DNA of 35,887 bases from JAAGZL01 sp050297535 (GTDB lineage: Bacteria > Pseudomonadota > Gammaproteobacteria > Chromatiales > Chromatiaceae): positions 1-35,887 of the forward strand of contig JBNKSV010000024.1 in NCBI GenBank assembly GCA_050297535.1, given 5' to 3'. The notes under the pieces are model-generated. The model was not told the origin of the DNA and did no database searches. It saw nothing but the letters and a program-made list of their open reading frames with translations. The translations under genes and the position numbers were made by a program. This document shows, piece by piece, positions 22,762 through 31,727 of this stretch. The first letter of the stretch is position 1. Each line of letters starts with the position of its first letter.

Positions 22762-25115
22762 CTAAATAAACCACGCAAAAATTGTCCAAAACCCCCACCC
22801 ACGCATGGAGATTGCCCGGTTGGCTCTGTGCCTATTATAAACGGATAAACTTCGGTGTCCCCGCAATTTTGATCTGCAAGCAGCAGATTTTCTTTATCCA
22901 GCAACACCAGGACCACCTGTTCCGGTTTGACATGATTACCTGTAGCCAATGGCAACCTTCCCATCATGTCACCCCAAACCTGTAGGGCTCCGCTGGAACC
23001 ACTCAGCTTGGCGGGTTTATTGTCATCCCTACCTACCCAGACCACTGCAACCTTGTCCGCACTGTACCCGGCAAACCAGCTATCGCGCATATCGTTAGTA
23101 GTACCGGTCTTACCGGCGATGTTCTTGTCCGCACTAATATACTTAGTCAGACTCATACCTGTTCCCTGCTTTACCACCTGCTGCAGATTCCAGTTCAGCA
23201 GATAGGCTGCTTCTGCCGGGATAGCCTGCTTCACCGTCAATGGATATCTCTGCAGAGTCTTGCCGTCCGGCGTGAGAACCTCACGGATGGCGCGTAGCGG
23301 AGAACGGAACCCGCCCGCTGCGATGGTCTGGTAGAACTGGGTGACCTCTATGGGGGATAGGGATATCGCTCCTAAGAACAGGGACGGATACAGATCGAAT
23401 TTTCTCTCTATACCGAGTGCGTTGATGGTCTCTCCCACCTTATCAATCCCCAGGTCCATACCCAGACGCACGGTTGCCAGATTATAGGAGTGGGCTAAGG
23501 CCTCGTACAGTGGCACCTCGCCATGAGACTCACCGTCATAGTTGGATGGCGTCCAAACCTTTCTGCTCGGCGTGGTTATCGACAAAGACGCATCTTCCAA
23601 CAGCGTGGTCAGGGTATAGCTGCCGCCATACATCAAGGCGGTTAGATATACGGCCGGCTTAACCAGTGATCCTATCGGACGCACCGCATCCAGCGCCCGG
23701 TTAAACCCGGCGAAGCGCGGGTTCCTGCCGCCCACTAGGGCCAGCACTTCTCCACCCTCTACATCGGCGATAACGGCAGCCGCCTCCAGTTTGTCGCGTG
23801 GAAGTTTTCGGTCTTTTTCCAGCCGGTCCAATCTCTCACTAACGGCCAATTCCGCCTGTTTCTGGGCCCAGGGATCAAGGGTGGTAAACACCCGCAGTCC
23901 TTCGGAGGTAAGATCCTCCTCCCTGTAATCACGCCGCAGCTGCCTTTTTACCAGATCGAGAAAGGCGTGATAGCTGCCGCCAATCTTCTTGCTATTAGCG
24001 GAAACCCCCAGACCGGCCTTCACTGCGGCATCTCTCTGCTGCTTATTTATAACCCCGCGCTTGAACAGGATGTCCAGCACCAGATCACGACGCTGTTTAG
24101 CGCGTTCGGGGTTACGACGCGGATCATAGTAGGATGGGCCGCGCACCAAGCCCACCAACAAAGCCAGCTTGGGAAGATCCAACTCATTAAGGGGGCCATT
24201 AAAATAGAACTGACTGGCCAGCCCAAACCCGTGTATGGCCCGGTTGCCCTCCTGCCCCAGATAGATCTCATTGGCGTAGGCCTCAAGTATCTCATCCTTG
24301 GAATAACGGGCATCCAATAGCAAGGCCATAGCCGCTTCATTCAACTTGCGACGCAGGGTGCGTTCGCTGGAAAGATAGAAGTTCTTCACCAACTGCTGGG
24401 TCAGGGTACTGCCTCCCTGCACCATCTTACCAGCCGTGATATTTGCCCATATCGCCCTGAGTATTGCCTTGGGATCCACTCCGAAATGGTCATAAAAATC
24501 TCTATCTTCCACCTCCATAAGGATGCGCACCAGCATCTTGGGAAGATCACTGCGTTTTACCAGAACCCGGTCTTCGTTGTGAATTGGATAGACGCTCCCA
24601 ATCTCAGGCGCCTCCATTCTGGCCAGGGCCACGTCACGACCGGCATTGTCCCTTATAGATACCAAACCGGAAGATGAGAATCCAAGATCGAGATATTGCC
24701 CATGACGCCTACCATCCCAAAAATCAAAATCCCTGGTACGCACCAGAATGTGGTTGCCGTTCTGTGTCCAGGTGCCGGACTGTTCACTACCTGACAGGTT
24801 GCGATAACCAAGGGCCTGTAGCTCGTACACGAACTGTTTCTGAGTAACCGACGCACCTGGATACAACTCCAGGGCACGTCCGTAGATGCGGGCGGGAATG
24901 GCCCAGCGATGCCCCTCAAACTTGGTCTTTACGGTCTGATCCAGATATACCAGATATACGGCCCCAGCCAGCCCGATCAACAGCAGCAGCGCAACCAGTA
25001 TGGGGACGCCCTGCTTGAAACCAGACATGATTTTGGTCCAAATGGAGGATTTTGTTTTACGCCCCTTTTTCACGGATGTTTTTCTTTTTTTGCTGGATAC
25101 GGGCCTTTTTGCCAT
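22758..25115 (-). CDS. mrcB: Penicillin-binding protein 1B (bifunctional transglycosylase-transpeptidase)
   Basis: This enzyme polymerises and cross-links peptidoglycan. A basic cytoplasmic tail is followed by one membrane segment (about residues 36-57) and a UB2H-like region (about 70-160). The GT51 domain has the catalytic E203 in EDRDFYDHFG and GGSTLTQQLVKN. The transpeptidase domain has S483-x-x-K486 (GSLVK), S543-Y-N and K669-T-G. The length of 785 residues is normal for PBP1b. The C-terminal tail (VGGGFGQFLRGLFR) overlaps the start of the lipoprotein gene. The gene is divergent from sqr across 321 bp. Confidence 0.96.
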   Translation of the reverse strand: MAKRPVSSKKRKTSVKKGRKTKSSIWTKIMSGFKQGVPILVALLLLIGLAGAVYLVYLDQTVKTKFEGHRWAIPARIYGRALELYPGASVTQKQFVYELQALGYRNLSGSEQSGTWTQNGNHILVRTRDFDFWDGRRHGQYLDLGFSSSGLVSIRDNAGRDVALARMEAPEIGSVYPIHNEDRVLVKRSDLPKMLVRILMEVEDRDFYDHFGVDPKAILRAIWANITAGKMVQGGSTLTQQLVKNFYLSSERTLRRKLNEAAMALLLDARYSKDEILEAYANEIYLGQEGNRAIHGFGLASQFYFNGPLNELDLPKLALLVGLVRGPSYYDPRRNPERAKQRRDLVLDILFKRGVINKQQRDAAVKAGLGVSANSKKIGGSYHAFLDLVKRQLRRDYREEDLTSEGLRVFTTLDPWAQKQAELAVSERLDRLEKDRKLPRDKLEAAAVIADVEGGEVLALVGGRNPRFAGFNRALDAVRPIGSLVKPAVYLTALMYGGSYTLTTLLEDASLSITTPSRKVWTPSNYDGESHGEVPLYEALAHSYNLATVRLGMDLGIDKVGETINALGIERKFDLYPSLFLGAISLSPIEVTQFYQTIAAGGFRSPLRAIREVLTPDGKTLQRYPLTVKQAIPAEAAYLLNWNLQQVVKQGTGMSLTKYISADKNIAGKTGTTNDMRDSWFAGYSADKVAVVWVGRDDNKPAKLSGSSGALQVWGDMMGRLPLATGNHVKPEQVVLVLLDKENLLLADQNCGDTEVYPFIIGTEPTGQSPCVGGGFGQFLRGLFR

Positions 25116-25323
25116 TGATTGATGCTGTCCTGGTTTGTTGAAACGTCACTAAAGGGCGGAATCTTACACCTATAGTCAGAAACTCGCTAACCGCCGACTA
25201 ATCCTAATAAATAATTTCAGATGGATGGACAGCTTGAATGAAAATAAGTGCAACTCTTCCAAAATTACACGAAAAATGAGATAAGTCATATTTCATGCGA
25301 TGTAACATCTGAATGATTCCCAT

Positions 25324-25352
25324 TTTACAACGCTTGAATTTTCCTATATAAA
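25324..25352 (+). promoter_or_regulatory. Putative sigma-70 promoter of sqr
   Basis: TTTACA (25324-25329) and TATAAA (25347-25352) are separated by 17 bp, close to consensus. The leader to the sqr ATG would be about 78 bases. The leader contains ATGATG (25394) behind AGGGA, opening a 23-codon frame that runs over the sqr start and stops at 25465. The rest of the 321-bp gap to the mrcB start is A/T-rich and shows no other recognisable element. Confidence 0.6.
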
Positions 25353-25436
25353 AACTAAGTTATTTAAACAATAATAATGAAACTAGGGAATTGATGATGC
25401 TAGATATAACAACATATCCAAAGAGGAGAATAATAT

Positions 25437-26720
25437 ATGGCACACGTAGTAATCATTGGTGCTAGCACTGGGGGGATGCCGGCAGCCTATGACGTAAAGG
25501 AGAAACTTGGTAGCAAACACGATGTTACCGTCATAAACGTCTCACCCCTGTATAGCTTTGTACCATCCAACCCCTGGGTTGCCGTAGGCTGGCGCAGCAG
25601 GGCCGATGTCACATTTGAGATCGAACCGTATCTCAAGAAAAAGGGCATCAACTTTATCGCCGCCACCGTTACGGAGATCAAACCGGACGAAAACAGACTT
25701 ACTCTGAACAACGGCGAATCGGTGGATTACGACTACCTGATCATCGCCACCGGCCCCAAACTGGCGTTCGATGAGATCGAGGGACTCGGACCGGACGATG
25801 GATATACCCAATCCGTTTGTACCTTGGGACACGCCGAAGAGGCCTATGAAAAGTGGCAGGAGTTCATCAAGTCTCCAGGACCGATCGTAGTAGGAGCCGC
25901 CCAGGGCGCATCCTGCTTTGGACCTGCCTACGAGTTCGCCATGATCATGGATACCGCCCTACGTCGCGCACGCATCAGGGATCAGGTACCAATGACCTTT
26001 GTTACGTCTGAACCATACATCGGCCATCTGGGCCTGGGTGGAGTAGGCGATTCCAAGGGCCTGCTAGAGTCGGAACTGCGCAAGCGCCACATCTCTTTCA
26101 TCACCAATGCCAAGATCACCAAGGCAGAGAAAGGTAAGATCTTTGTGACGGAACACAACCGCAAGGGAGAAGAGGTAGAACATCGGGAATTGAACTTCAG
26201 CTACTCCATGATCCTGCCCGCCTTCAAGGGTGTTGATGCTGTTAATGCGGTAGGTGAAGACCTGGTGAACCCACGCGGTTTCGTAAAGGTGGATAAATTC
26301 CAGCGCAATGCCAAATGGCCTAACATCTACAGTGTTGGCGTGTGTATAGCCATCCCGCCGGTAGAGGCAACACCAGTGCCCACCGGCACCCCCAAGACCG
26401 GTTATATGATCGAATCCATGGTTTCCGCCACGGTGAATAATATCTGGCATGACATCAACGGCGGCGAAGCAGAGGCGGTTGCCACCTGGAACGCATTCTG
26501 TCTGGCAGATATGGGTGATGTCGGGGCAGCATTCATTGCCTTGCCGCAGATACCACCACGCAACGTTACCTGGGCCAGACAAGGCCGCTGGGTACACTGG
26601 GCCAAGGTATTGTTTGAGAAATACTTTATCCGCAACATGAAGAAGGGCACTACAGAACCGCTCTACCAGAAGTACGCTCTGCGCCTCATGGGTATTGACA
26701 GGCTTAAGCCTGGGAAATAA
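25437..26720 (+). CDS. sqr: Sulfide:quinone oxidoreductase
   Basis: SQR oxidises sulfide to sulfur or polysulfide and passes electrons to the quinone pool. It is a peripheral membrane flavoprotein. The FAD-binding N-terminus is HVVIIGASTGGMPAAY. Cysteines C128 (SVCTL), C160 (GASCFGPAYE) and C355 (NAFCLADMGD) match the three essential cysteines of the Acidithiobacillus ferrooxidans enzyme (C128, C160, C356). FVPSNPWVAVGW, SEPYIGHLG and PVPTGTPKTGYMIESM also agree with it. The C-terminal amphipathic region (VHWAKVLFEKYFIRNMKKG) probably contacts the membrane. The length is 427 residues. A strong ribosome binding site (AGAGGAG) precedes the ATG. A SulP transporter gene follows in the same direction. 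Confidence 0.96.
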   Translation: MAHVVIIGASTGGMPAAYDVKEKLGSKHDVTVINVSPLYSFVPSNPWVAVGWRSRADVTFEIEPYLKKKGINFIAATVTEIKPDENRLTLNNGESVDYDYLIIATGPKLAFDEIEGLGPDDGYTQSVCTLGHAEEAYEKWQEFIKSPGPIVVGAAQGASCFGPAYEFAMIMDTALRRARIRDQVPMTFVTSEPYIGHLGLGGVGDSKGLLESELRKRHISFITNAKITKAEKGKIFVTEHNRKGEEVEHRELNFSYSMILPAFKGVDAVNAVGEDLVNPRGFVKVDKFQRNAKWPNIYSVGVCIAIPPVEATPVPTGTPKTGYMIESMVSATVNNIWHDINGGEAEAVATWNAFCLADMGDVGAAFIALPQIPPRNVTWARQGRWVHWAKVLFEKYFIRNMKKGTTEPLYQKYALRLMGIDRLKPGK

Positions 26721-26767
26721 CAATACCTGCACATAGACCGGATATTTCATACAATATCCGTACTTAG

Positions 26768-26820
26768 CCGCCCTTAGGAGCAAATGCCAACAGGCACGCC
26801 CTAAGGGCGGTTGCGTTTTG
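26768..26820 (+). terminator. Terminator after sqr
   Basis: CCGCCCTTAGG (26768-26778) pairs perfectly with CCTAAGGGCGG (26800-26810). The 21-base loop contains a nested TGCC-AACA-GGCA hairpin. TTGCGTTTTG follows. It lies 47 bp after the sqr stop and would make sqr mainly a single-gene transcript, with some read-through to the SulP gene possible. Confidence 0.75.
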
Positions 26821-26879
26821 TTCGCTTGACTACAAACGAAATTCGGAAAATATCCACAACTTAAAGAAGCTGCCAATAA

Positions 26880-28592
26880 ATGAAACTGATCAATGGCCTG
26901 CATTTTAATAACATCCGTGGCGACATCTACGGAGGCCTCACAGCCGCTGTAGTCGCCCTGCCCCTGGCGCTGGCCATGGGCGTAGCATCCGGCGCCGGTC
27001 CGGTCGCCGGCATCTACGGCGCCATCTTCGTAGGGTTGTTTGCCTCTCTGTTTGGCGGCACCCCGGCCCAGGTATCCGGACCAACCGGACCCATGACCGT
27101 GGTAATGGCCGCGGTCTTCACCAAATACACCGCCATGTTCCCGGATAACCCGGAACATGGCGCAGCCCTGGCGTTTACCGTCGTGATCATGGGCGGACTG
27201 CTACAGATCGCCTTCGGCTTGATGAAACTTGGCAGGTTCATCAACCTGATCCCCCATCCGGTGGTATCTGGATTTATGAGTGGTATCGGGGTGATCATCA
27301 TCCTGTTGCAACTCCCGCCCCTGCTTGGATATGCAGCAGTATCCGGCCCCATGGCCGCGATTGATATCCTGCCACAGATAATAACTAATCCCGTGATTGA
27401 GCCCTTTCTGGTGGGACTGCTGGCCATGATTGTGGTCTATTTCCTCCCCAAGCGTATCGGGCAACTCCTGCCATCACCACTGTTCGCCCTCATACTAGGC
27501 ACTTTGGTCCTGTACTTTTGGCAAGGTGGAGATATCGCGGCTGTGGTTGAAGAAGGTAACACCATCTACAAACTTGGCGCGGTCTCGGTTCTTGGCGATA
27601 TCCCAACTGCTATCCCCACACCTCTACTCCCGGTATTTGAGCCGGATCTGCTGATCAAGATGATCAAATCGGCGCTTATGCTGGCCGCCCTGGGCAGTAT
27701 AGACTCCCTGCTCACCTCTCTGGTGGCGGACAATATCACCCGCACCTACCACAAACCTGATCGTGAACTCATCGGCCAGGGCATTGGTAATGCCGTTGCT
27801 GGCTTCTTCGGCGGCCTGCCAGGAGCAGGCGCCACCATGCGCACGGTGGTTAATGTCCGTGCCGGAGGGCTAACGCCTATATCCGGGGCCTTGCACGCCC
27901 TGGTACTCCTGGCCATAGTATTGGGTGCTGGAACTATTGCACGCTATATCCCGCATGCATTGCTGGCCGGTATCCTGGTCAAGGTCGGCACAGATATCAT
28001 CGACTGGGACTATCTAAAGCGTCTGCGGCATGTGCCTGGAACAGGCATCATAGTAATGCTGACGGTATTCATGATCACCGTGTTTGTCGATCTGATCACA
28101 GCCGTCGCAATCGGCATGATCATGTCTTCATTCATATTTATGCAGCGCATGGCCAACCTGCAGGTTGAATCGGTTACCGCCATCACTGATCCCCATGACG
28201 AATCACCCTTGTCTCCCGAGGAGTCAGAACTCCTGGCGGCTGCAAAGGGACACATCCTGCTCTATCACATATCCGGACCCATGAGCTTCGGCGCGGCCAA
28301 GGACATGGTGCGGATACTTGCCAATTTCGAGTCCTACGATATTCTCATCCTGGATCTGTCCGATGTGCCACAGGTGGATTTCACTTCGGCCAAGGCCCTG
28401 GAAGACATCCTGTACCGGGCTTGGTCCATGAACCGTGAAACCTATATCGTAAACTGCCGACCTGCGGTATGTAAGGTCCTGCATAAACACGGGATCATGG
28501 ACAAACGCCAGCCGCATCAACTCAAGGCCAAGCGTATAGACGCCCTGAGGGATGGATTAAAGGTTGTGGAAGAACGGCATCCAAACACATAA
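26880..28592 (+). CDS. SulP family anion transporter with C-terminal STAS domain
   Basis: This inner-membrane transporter of the SulP/SLC26 family carries sulfate, bicarbonate or other anions. A membrane region of about 420 residues begins with DIYGGLTAAVVALPLALAMG and GPVAGIYGAIF, both typical. GSIDSLLTSLVADNIT and GNAVAGFFGGLPGAG are also conserved. The STAS domain occupies about residues 455-560 (ILDLSDVPQVDFTSAKAL). The length is 570 residues. The substrate cannot be read from sequence. Its place after sqr suggests sulfate or bicarbonate exchange in a sulfur oxidiser, by inference only. The ribosome binding site before the ATG is weak. Confidence 0.9.
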   Translation: MKLINGLHFNNIRGDIYGGLTAAVVALPLALAMGVASGAGPVAGIYGAIFVGLFASLFGGTPAQVSGPTGPMTVVMAAVFTKYTAMFPDNPEHGAALAFTVVIMGGLLQIAFGLMKLGRFINLIPHPVVSGFMSGIGVIIILLQLPPLLGYAAVSGPMAAIDILPQIITNPVIEPFLVGLLAMIVVYFLPKRIGQLLPSPLFALILGTLVLYFWQGGDIAAVVEEGNTIYKLGAVSVLGDIPTAIPTPLLPVFEPDLLIKMIKSALMLAALGSIDSLLTSLVADNITRTYHKPDRELIGQGIGNAVAGFFGGLPGAGATMRTVVNVRAGGLTPISGALHALVLLAIVLGAGTIARYIPHALLAGILVKVGTDIIDWDYLKRLRHVPGTGIIVMLTVFMITVFVDLITAVAIGMIMSSFIFMQRMANLQVESVTAITDPHDESPLSPEESELLAAAKGHILLYHISGPMSFGAAKDMVRILANFESYDILILDLSDVPQVDFTSAKALEDILYRAWSMNRETYIVNCRPAVCKVLHKHGIMDKRQPHQLKAKRIDALRDGLKVVEERHPNT

Positions 28593-28599
28593 ACGCTCA

Positions 28600-28661
28600 T
28601 GTAGGAACCAGCTCCGGCCGACGATAAATAAACCGATCGTCCTGTGGGCAGTGTTCCTACA
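28600..28661. repeat. REP-like inverted repeat after the SulP gene
   Basis: TGTAGGAAC (28600-28608) and GTTCCTACA (28653-28661) are perfect inverted ends around an imperfect middle that includes CGACGA and TCGTCC segments. The ends resemble the TGTAGGAGC-type REP palindromes common in Pseudomonas and relatives. It lies 7 bases after the SulP stop and could also work as an mRNA end structure. Confidence 0.6.
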
Positions 28662-28732
28662 AACTAGTAACCAGAGACTAAATATTAGATACTAGCTTTC
28701 TTACACAACCAATAACACTGCTGGGGAACACT

Positions 28733-28984
28733 ATGAACATTACATCACTGTTGATATTCCTACTCATCGGCGCAATAGCTGGCTGGCTGGCCGGTAACAT
28801 AATGAAAGGCCGCGGTTTTGGACTGGGAGGTAACATCATAGTTGGCGTAATAGGCGCCCTTATCGGCGGTTTCGTTCTGGGTCTGCTGGGCATTTACGCT
28901 GGCGGTCTGATCGGATCAATAATCTCCGCGGTGATCGGCGCAATCATCCTGCTCTATCTGGTGGGATTCATTAAAAAGCTTTGA
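28733..28984 (+). CDS. GlsB/YeaQ/YmgE family small membrane protein
   Basis: This is an 83-residue protein with three glycine-rich hydrophobic segments and the family signature GAIAGWLAGNIMKGRGFGLGGNIIVGVIGA (residues about 13-42, seen in two parts around MKGRG). The family (PF04226) is linked to stress responses and was once called transglycosylase-associated; its molecular role is unknown. GGGGAAC lies before the ATG at 28733. It is followed 35 bp later by another small membrane protein gene, and the two may form a unit. Confidence 0.9.
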   Translation: MNITSLLIFLLIGAIAGWLAGNIMKGRGFGLGGNIIVGVIGALIGGFVLGLLGIYAGGLIGSIISAVIGAIILLYLVGFIKKL

Positions 28985-29019
28985 CTCTCATCAATATAGA
29001 TAATTAGAGGAATACCTAC

Positions 29020-29358
29020 ATGCTGGTTCCAATCATCATATCGCTCTGGTTCGCATACCTGGCGAACAAATGCGGTAAAGGCGTCATCGAATGGGCCTTA
29101 GGCAGTGCATTCGGCTCATTTACCCTAAACACTGCCCTGCTTTATGTTACGGACACACTGTTTAGTGACGCCTTGGCTGAAAGCCCTGAGTTTGTAGGCT
29201 TCTTTGTGATCCGCCTCGTACCGGCTTTTCTTACGATCATAACGATGCTGATCATCGGCAAGATATTCCTTGCTCCCAATATTTCGGAAACAACCTCCGA
29301 CGATGAGACAACTTCTGAACTTGTAGAGGAACAGATCCAGGACGAAGGCAAAGCCTAA
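29020..29358 (+). CDS. Hypothetical membrane protein with acidic tail
   Basis: This is a 112-residue protein I do not recognise. It has three hydrophobic segments: about residues 2-15 (VPIIISLWFAYLA), 27-43 (LGSAFGSFTLNTALLYV) and 59-85 (FFVIRLVPAFLTIITMLIIGKIF). A strongly acidic C-terminal tail follows (DDETTSELVEEQ), probably cytoplasmic. AGAGG lies 10 bases before the ATG. It ends 3 bp from the convergent RpfE-type gene. Confidence 0.75.
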   Translation: MLVPIIISLWFAYLANKCGKGVIEWALGSAFGSFTLNTALLYVTDTLFSDALAESPEFVGFFVIRLVPAFLTIITMLIIGKIFLAPNISETTSDDETTSELVEEQIQDEGKA

Positions 29359-29361
29359 TAA

Positions 29362-30387
29362 TCAAAGCAGGTGGTCATCAAGCCTGCGTCGCACCCTCCA
29401 GAAACGACGCAATCCACTGGCGGTGATATGGTAGACCTGTCCGGTACATGGGTAGATGTTTAGGTAGGCCAAACGCCGGGATTGAACCATCTTCAATAAC
29501 GGCCCCAGCCATGTATTGAATCCTTGCACAGACTTAATCCAGGTGTAAGGATCAGCGTTTAAAACGGCGCGTTCCAAGAGATCAAACACTACTAGATGTT
29601 TTCCGACATCTAACCGTAGTTCGGCACTATCCTGCGATAGAGTTTCCGGTCTGATTCCGGTTGCCAACGCCATCCCCAATAATAACGCCTCATCCCCAAA
29701 CACAGAGGCATAACCTGGATTTCCAACAGACTGATACCTGCCACCCCCATGCAACCAGAGTCCGTTGATGGGCAACTGCCCCCTACCCTCACGCAGCAGA
29801 TTAACCTTGGCCATGTGCAACAGCATCTGCACCTCGGTCATCTTTGCTTGCCATGAGAGCTTATCTTCGCCCTTGGGTAAAAAACCAACTATGTTTCTTC
29901 CGGTCACCTCAGCTAACGTCGAGGTATGCAAATCCGGTTGCTCACCAAGTCTAAGATACCAACGCTGCGGATCATAGACCTCCAGCCTCCAACCCCGGTC
30001 AGTGAAGTGTTCGTTTATAAGTGCTACCAGTTGCTGCGCCTCATCCATGGTTATTTCCAACACACCGGCATCTAACAGCAGCAGACCGTCACCATCCGGT
30101 CTTAGGTGCACGGGGGACGCCTGCAACCAGTAGGCATCGTCTGGTTGTCCACCATCGGCAAGACGGCAAAAAGGCGCGGTGAAAAAATCACTGGAGTGTG
30201 TTGAAGTCAGACCAAACAACTGAAAGAGTGTTGCTGCATAACCTGCTGCATCTATCCGGGAAACGTCCGCCCGGGACAAACACCATTCTATGGGGGACGC
30301 TTCTGGCCTATCTTCTATCTCTTGTAGTGAGGGTATAGGTCCCAGCAATCCTGGGACCAACAAATCAATACCTGTATGCTTTGGCAT
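29362..30387 (-). CDS. RpfE-type protein (phosphoglycerate-mutase-related family, COG4255)
   Basis: This 341-residue soluble protein belongs to the family often annotated as 'regulatory protein RpfE' or cofactor-independent phosphoglycerate mutase-like. Seen in the sequence: LVPGLLGP near the N-terminus, PFCRLADGG, YWLQASPVHLRPDGDGLLLLD, QMLLHMAKVNLLREGRGQLPIN (shown here only as family landmarks) and INGLWLHGGGR. No phosphatase-type metal-binding set is obvious, so enzyme activity is doubtful. The biochemical role is not established. It lies 26 bp downstream of hom on the same strand and is probably co-transcribed with it. Confidence 0.8.
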   Translation of the reverse strand: MPKHTGIDLLVPGLLGPIPSLQEIEDRPEASPIEWCLSRADVSRIDAAGYAATLFQLFGLTSTHSSDFFTAPFCRLADGGQPDDAYWLQASPVHLRPDGDGLLLLDAGVLEITMDEAQQLVALINEHFTDRGWRLEVYDPQRWYLRLGEQPDLHTSTLAEVTGRNIVGFLPKGEDKLSWQAKMTEVQMLLHMAKVNLLREGRGQLPINGLWLHGGGRYQSVGNPGYASVFGDEALLLGMALATGIRPETLSQDSAELRLDVGKHLVVFDLLERAVLNADPYTWIKSVQGFNTWLGPLLKMVQSRRLAYLNIYPCTGQVYHITASGLRRFWRVRRRLDDHLL

Positions 30388-30413
30388 AAGCTAGGGGCGA
30401 CAATAAATTTCCT

Positions 30414-31727
30414 TTAACCCTCTAACTGCTCCAAGCGGATGCGAACAATCTCGCCGTTGATGCTATCCAGGGCCTCGATCTTGTCGATCGCCTGATTCAT
30501 CTTTCCTTCCAAAACCTTTTGGGTAAGCATGACCAGCGGGACATGGGTATCGCCATCGGCCGGTTGTTTCTGTTGCATGGCCTCGATGCTGATACCAGAC
30601 TCGCCCAGAATTCCGGTAATAAGGGCCAACACCCCAGGCTTGTCTTCCGCCTGCATACGCAGATAGTAGGCAGTCTCCACCTCTTCCATCGGCAGCACCG
30701 GAAGATCGGAAAGCGCACTAGGCTGAAACGCCAGGTGTGGCACCCGATTCTCCGGGTCCACCGTCATGGCACGCACCACATCCACCACATCAGCCACCAC
30801 GGCTGAGGCTGTGGGTTCCGATCCGGCCCCGGCACCATAATAGAGGGTTGGACCGACCGCGTCGCCCATTACCATGACCGCGTTCATCACCCCGTCCACA
30901 TTAGCGATCAGACGCTTTTGCGGAATCAGGGTCGGGTGCACCCGCATCTCGATACCGCGTTCCGTCTTGCGGGCGATACCCAGGTGTTTGATGCGATAGC
31001 CCAGCTCGTTGGCATAGGCCACATCCGATCCGGTGATCTTGCTGATACCCTCGGTGTAGGTTTTATCAAACTGCAGCGGTATACCGAAGGCGATGGAACC
31101 GATGATAGTCAGCTTGTGTGCAGCATCTATGCCCTCAACATCGAAGGTGGGATTGGCCTCGGCATAGCCCAGGGCCTGGGCCTCGGCCAGGACATCCGCA
31201 AAGTCGCGGCCCTTATCACGCATCTCTGTTAGTATGAAATTACCGGTGCCGTTGATGATGCCTGCGGCCCACTGGATCTGGTTCGCGGCCAGACCCTCGC
31301 GAATGGACTTGATGATGGGGATACCTCCGGCCACTGCGGCTTCGAAGGCCACAATCACGCCCTTCTCCTGCGCCGCCGCGAAGATCTCATCGCCATGCAT
31401 TGCGATCAGGGCCTTGTTGGCGGTGACCACATGCTTGCCATTTTCTATGGCCTTCAGCACCAGTTCCTTGGCGGGAGAATAGCCGCCGATCAGCTCAATG
31501 ACGATATCCACTTCAGGGTTATCCACCACCTCAAAGGCGTTATCCGTGAGTTGGATATTCTCGACCCCTGGCATGGTGGACGAATCGAAATTTTTGGCTG
31601 CCGCATGGGTAATGCTTATGCCACGCCCGGCGCGACGTGCGATCTCAGCCGCATTCCTGGATAAAACCTTAAAGGTGCCGCCACCAACGGTACCCAGACC
31701 TAACAGACCAACTTTTACCGGCTTCAA
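30414..31727 (-). CDS. hom: Homoserine dehydrogenase
   Basis: Hom reduces aspartate semialdehyde to homoserine on the path to threonine and methionine. The NAD(P)-binding start is KVGLLGLGTVGGGTFKVL, with ANKALIA, GGIPIIKSIREGL, INGTGNFILTEM and the catalytic region GIDAAHKL. A C-terminal ACT domain is present (about residues 350-437, DKPGVLALITGILGESGISI). The length of 437 residues is typical. The start is TTG at 31727, inside the alaC stop (TTGA), with GGAGAG 5 bases upstream. Coupled translation with alaC is likely. Confidence 0.96.
   Translation of the reverse strand: MKPVKVGLLGLGTVGGGTFKVLSRNAAEIARRAGRGISITHAAAKNFDSSTMPGVENIQLTDNAFEVVDNPEVDIVIELIGGYSPAKELVLKAIENGKHVVTANKALIAMHGDEIFAAAQEKGVIVAFEAAVAGGIPIIKSIREGLAANQIQWAAGIINGTGNFILTEMRDKGRDFADVLAEAQALGYAEANPTFDVEGIDAAHKLTIIGSIAFGIPLQFDKTYTEGISKITGSDVAYANELGYRIKHLGIARKTERGIEMRVHPTLIPQKRLIANVDGVMNAVMVMGDAVGPTLYYGAGAGSEPTASAVVADVVDVVRAMTVDPENRVPHLAFQPSALSDLPVLPMEEVETAYYLRMQAEDKPGVLALITGILGESGISIEAMQQKQPADGDTHVPLVMLTQKVLEGKMNQAIDKIEALDSINGEIVRIRLEQLEG

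Noticed and set aside
26064..27158. 364-codon open frame on the minus strand across the sqr end and SulP start
   Set aside because: It runs opposite two strongly conserved genes and through the sqr terminator; it is a by-product of their codon use.
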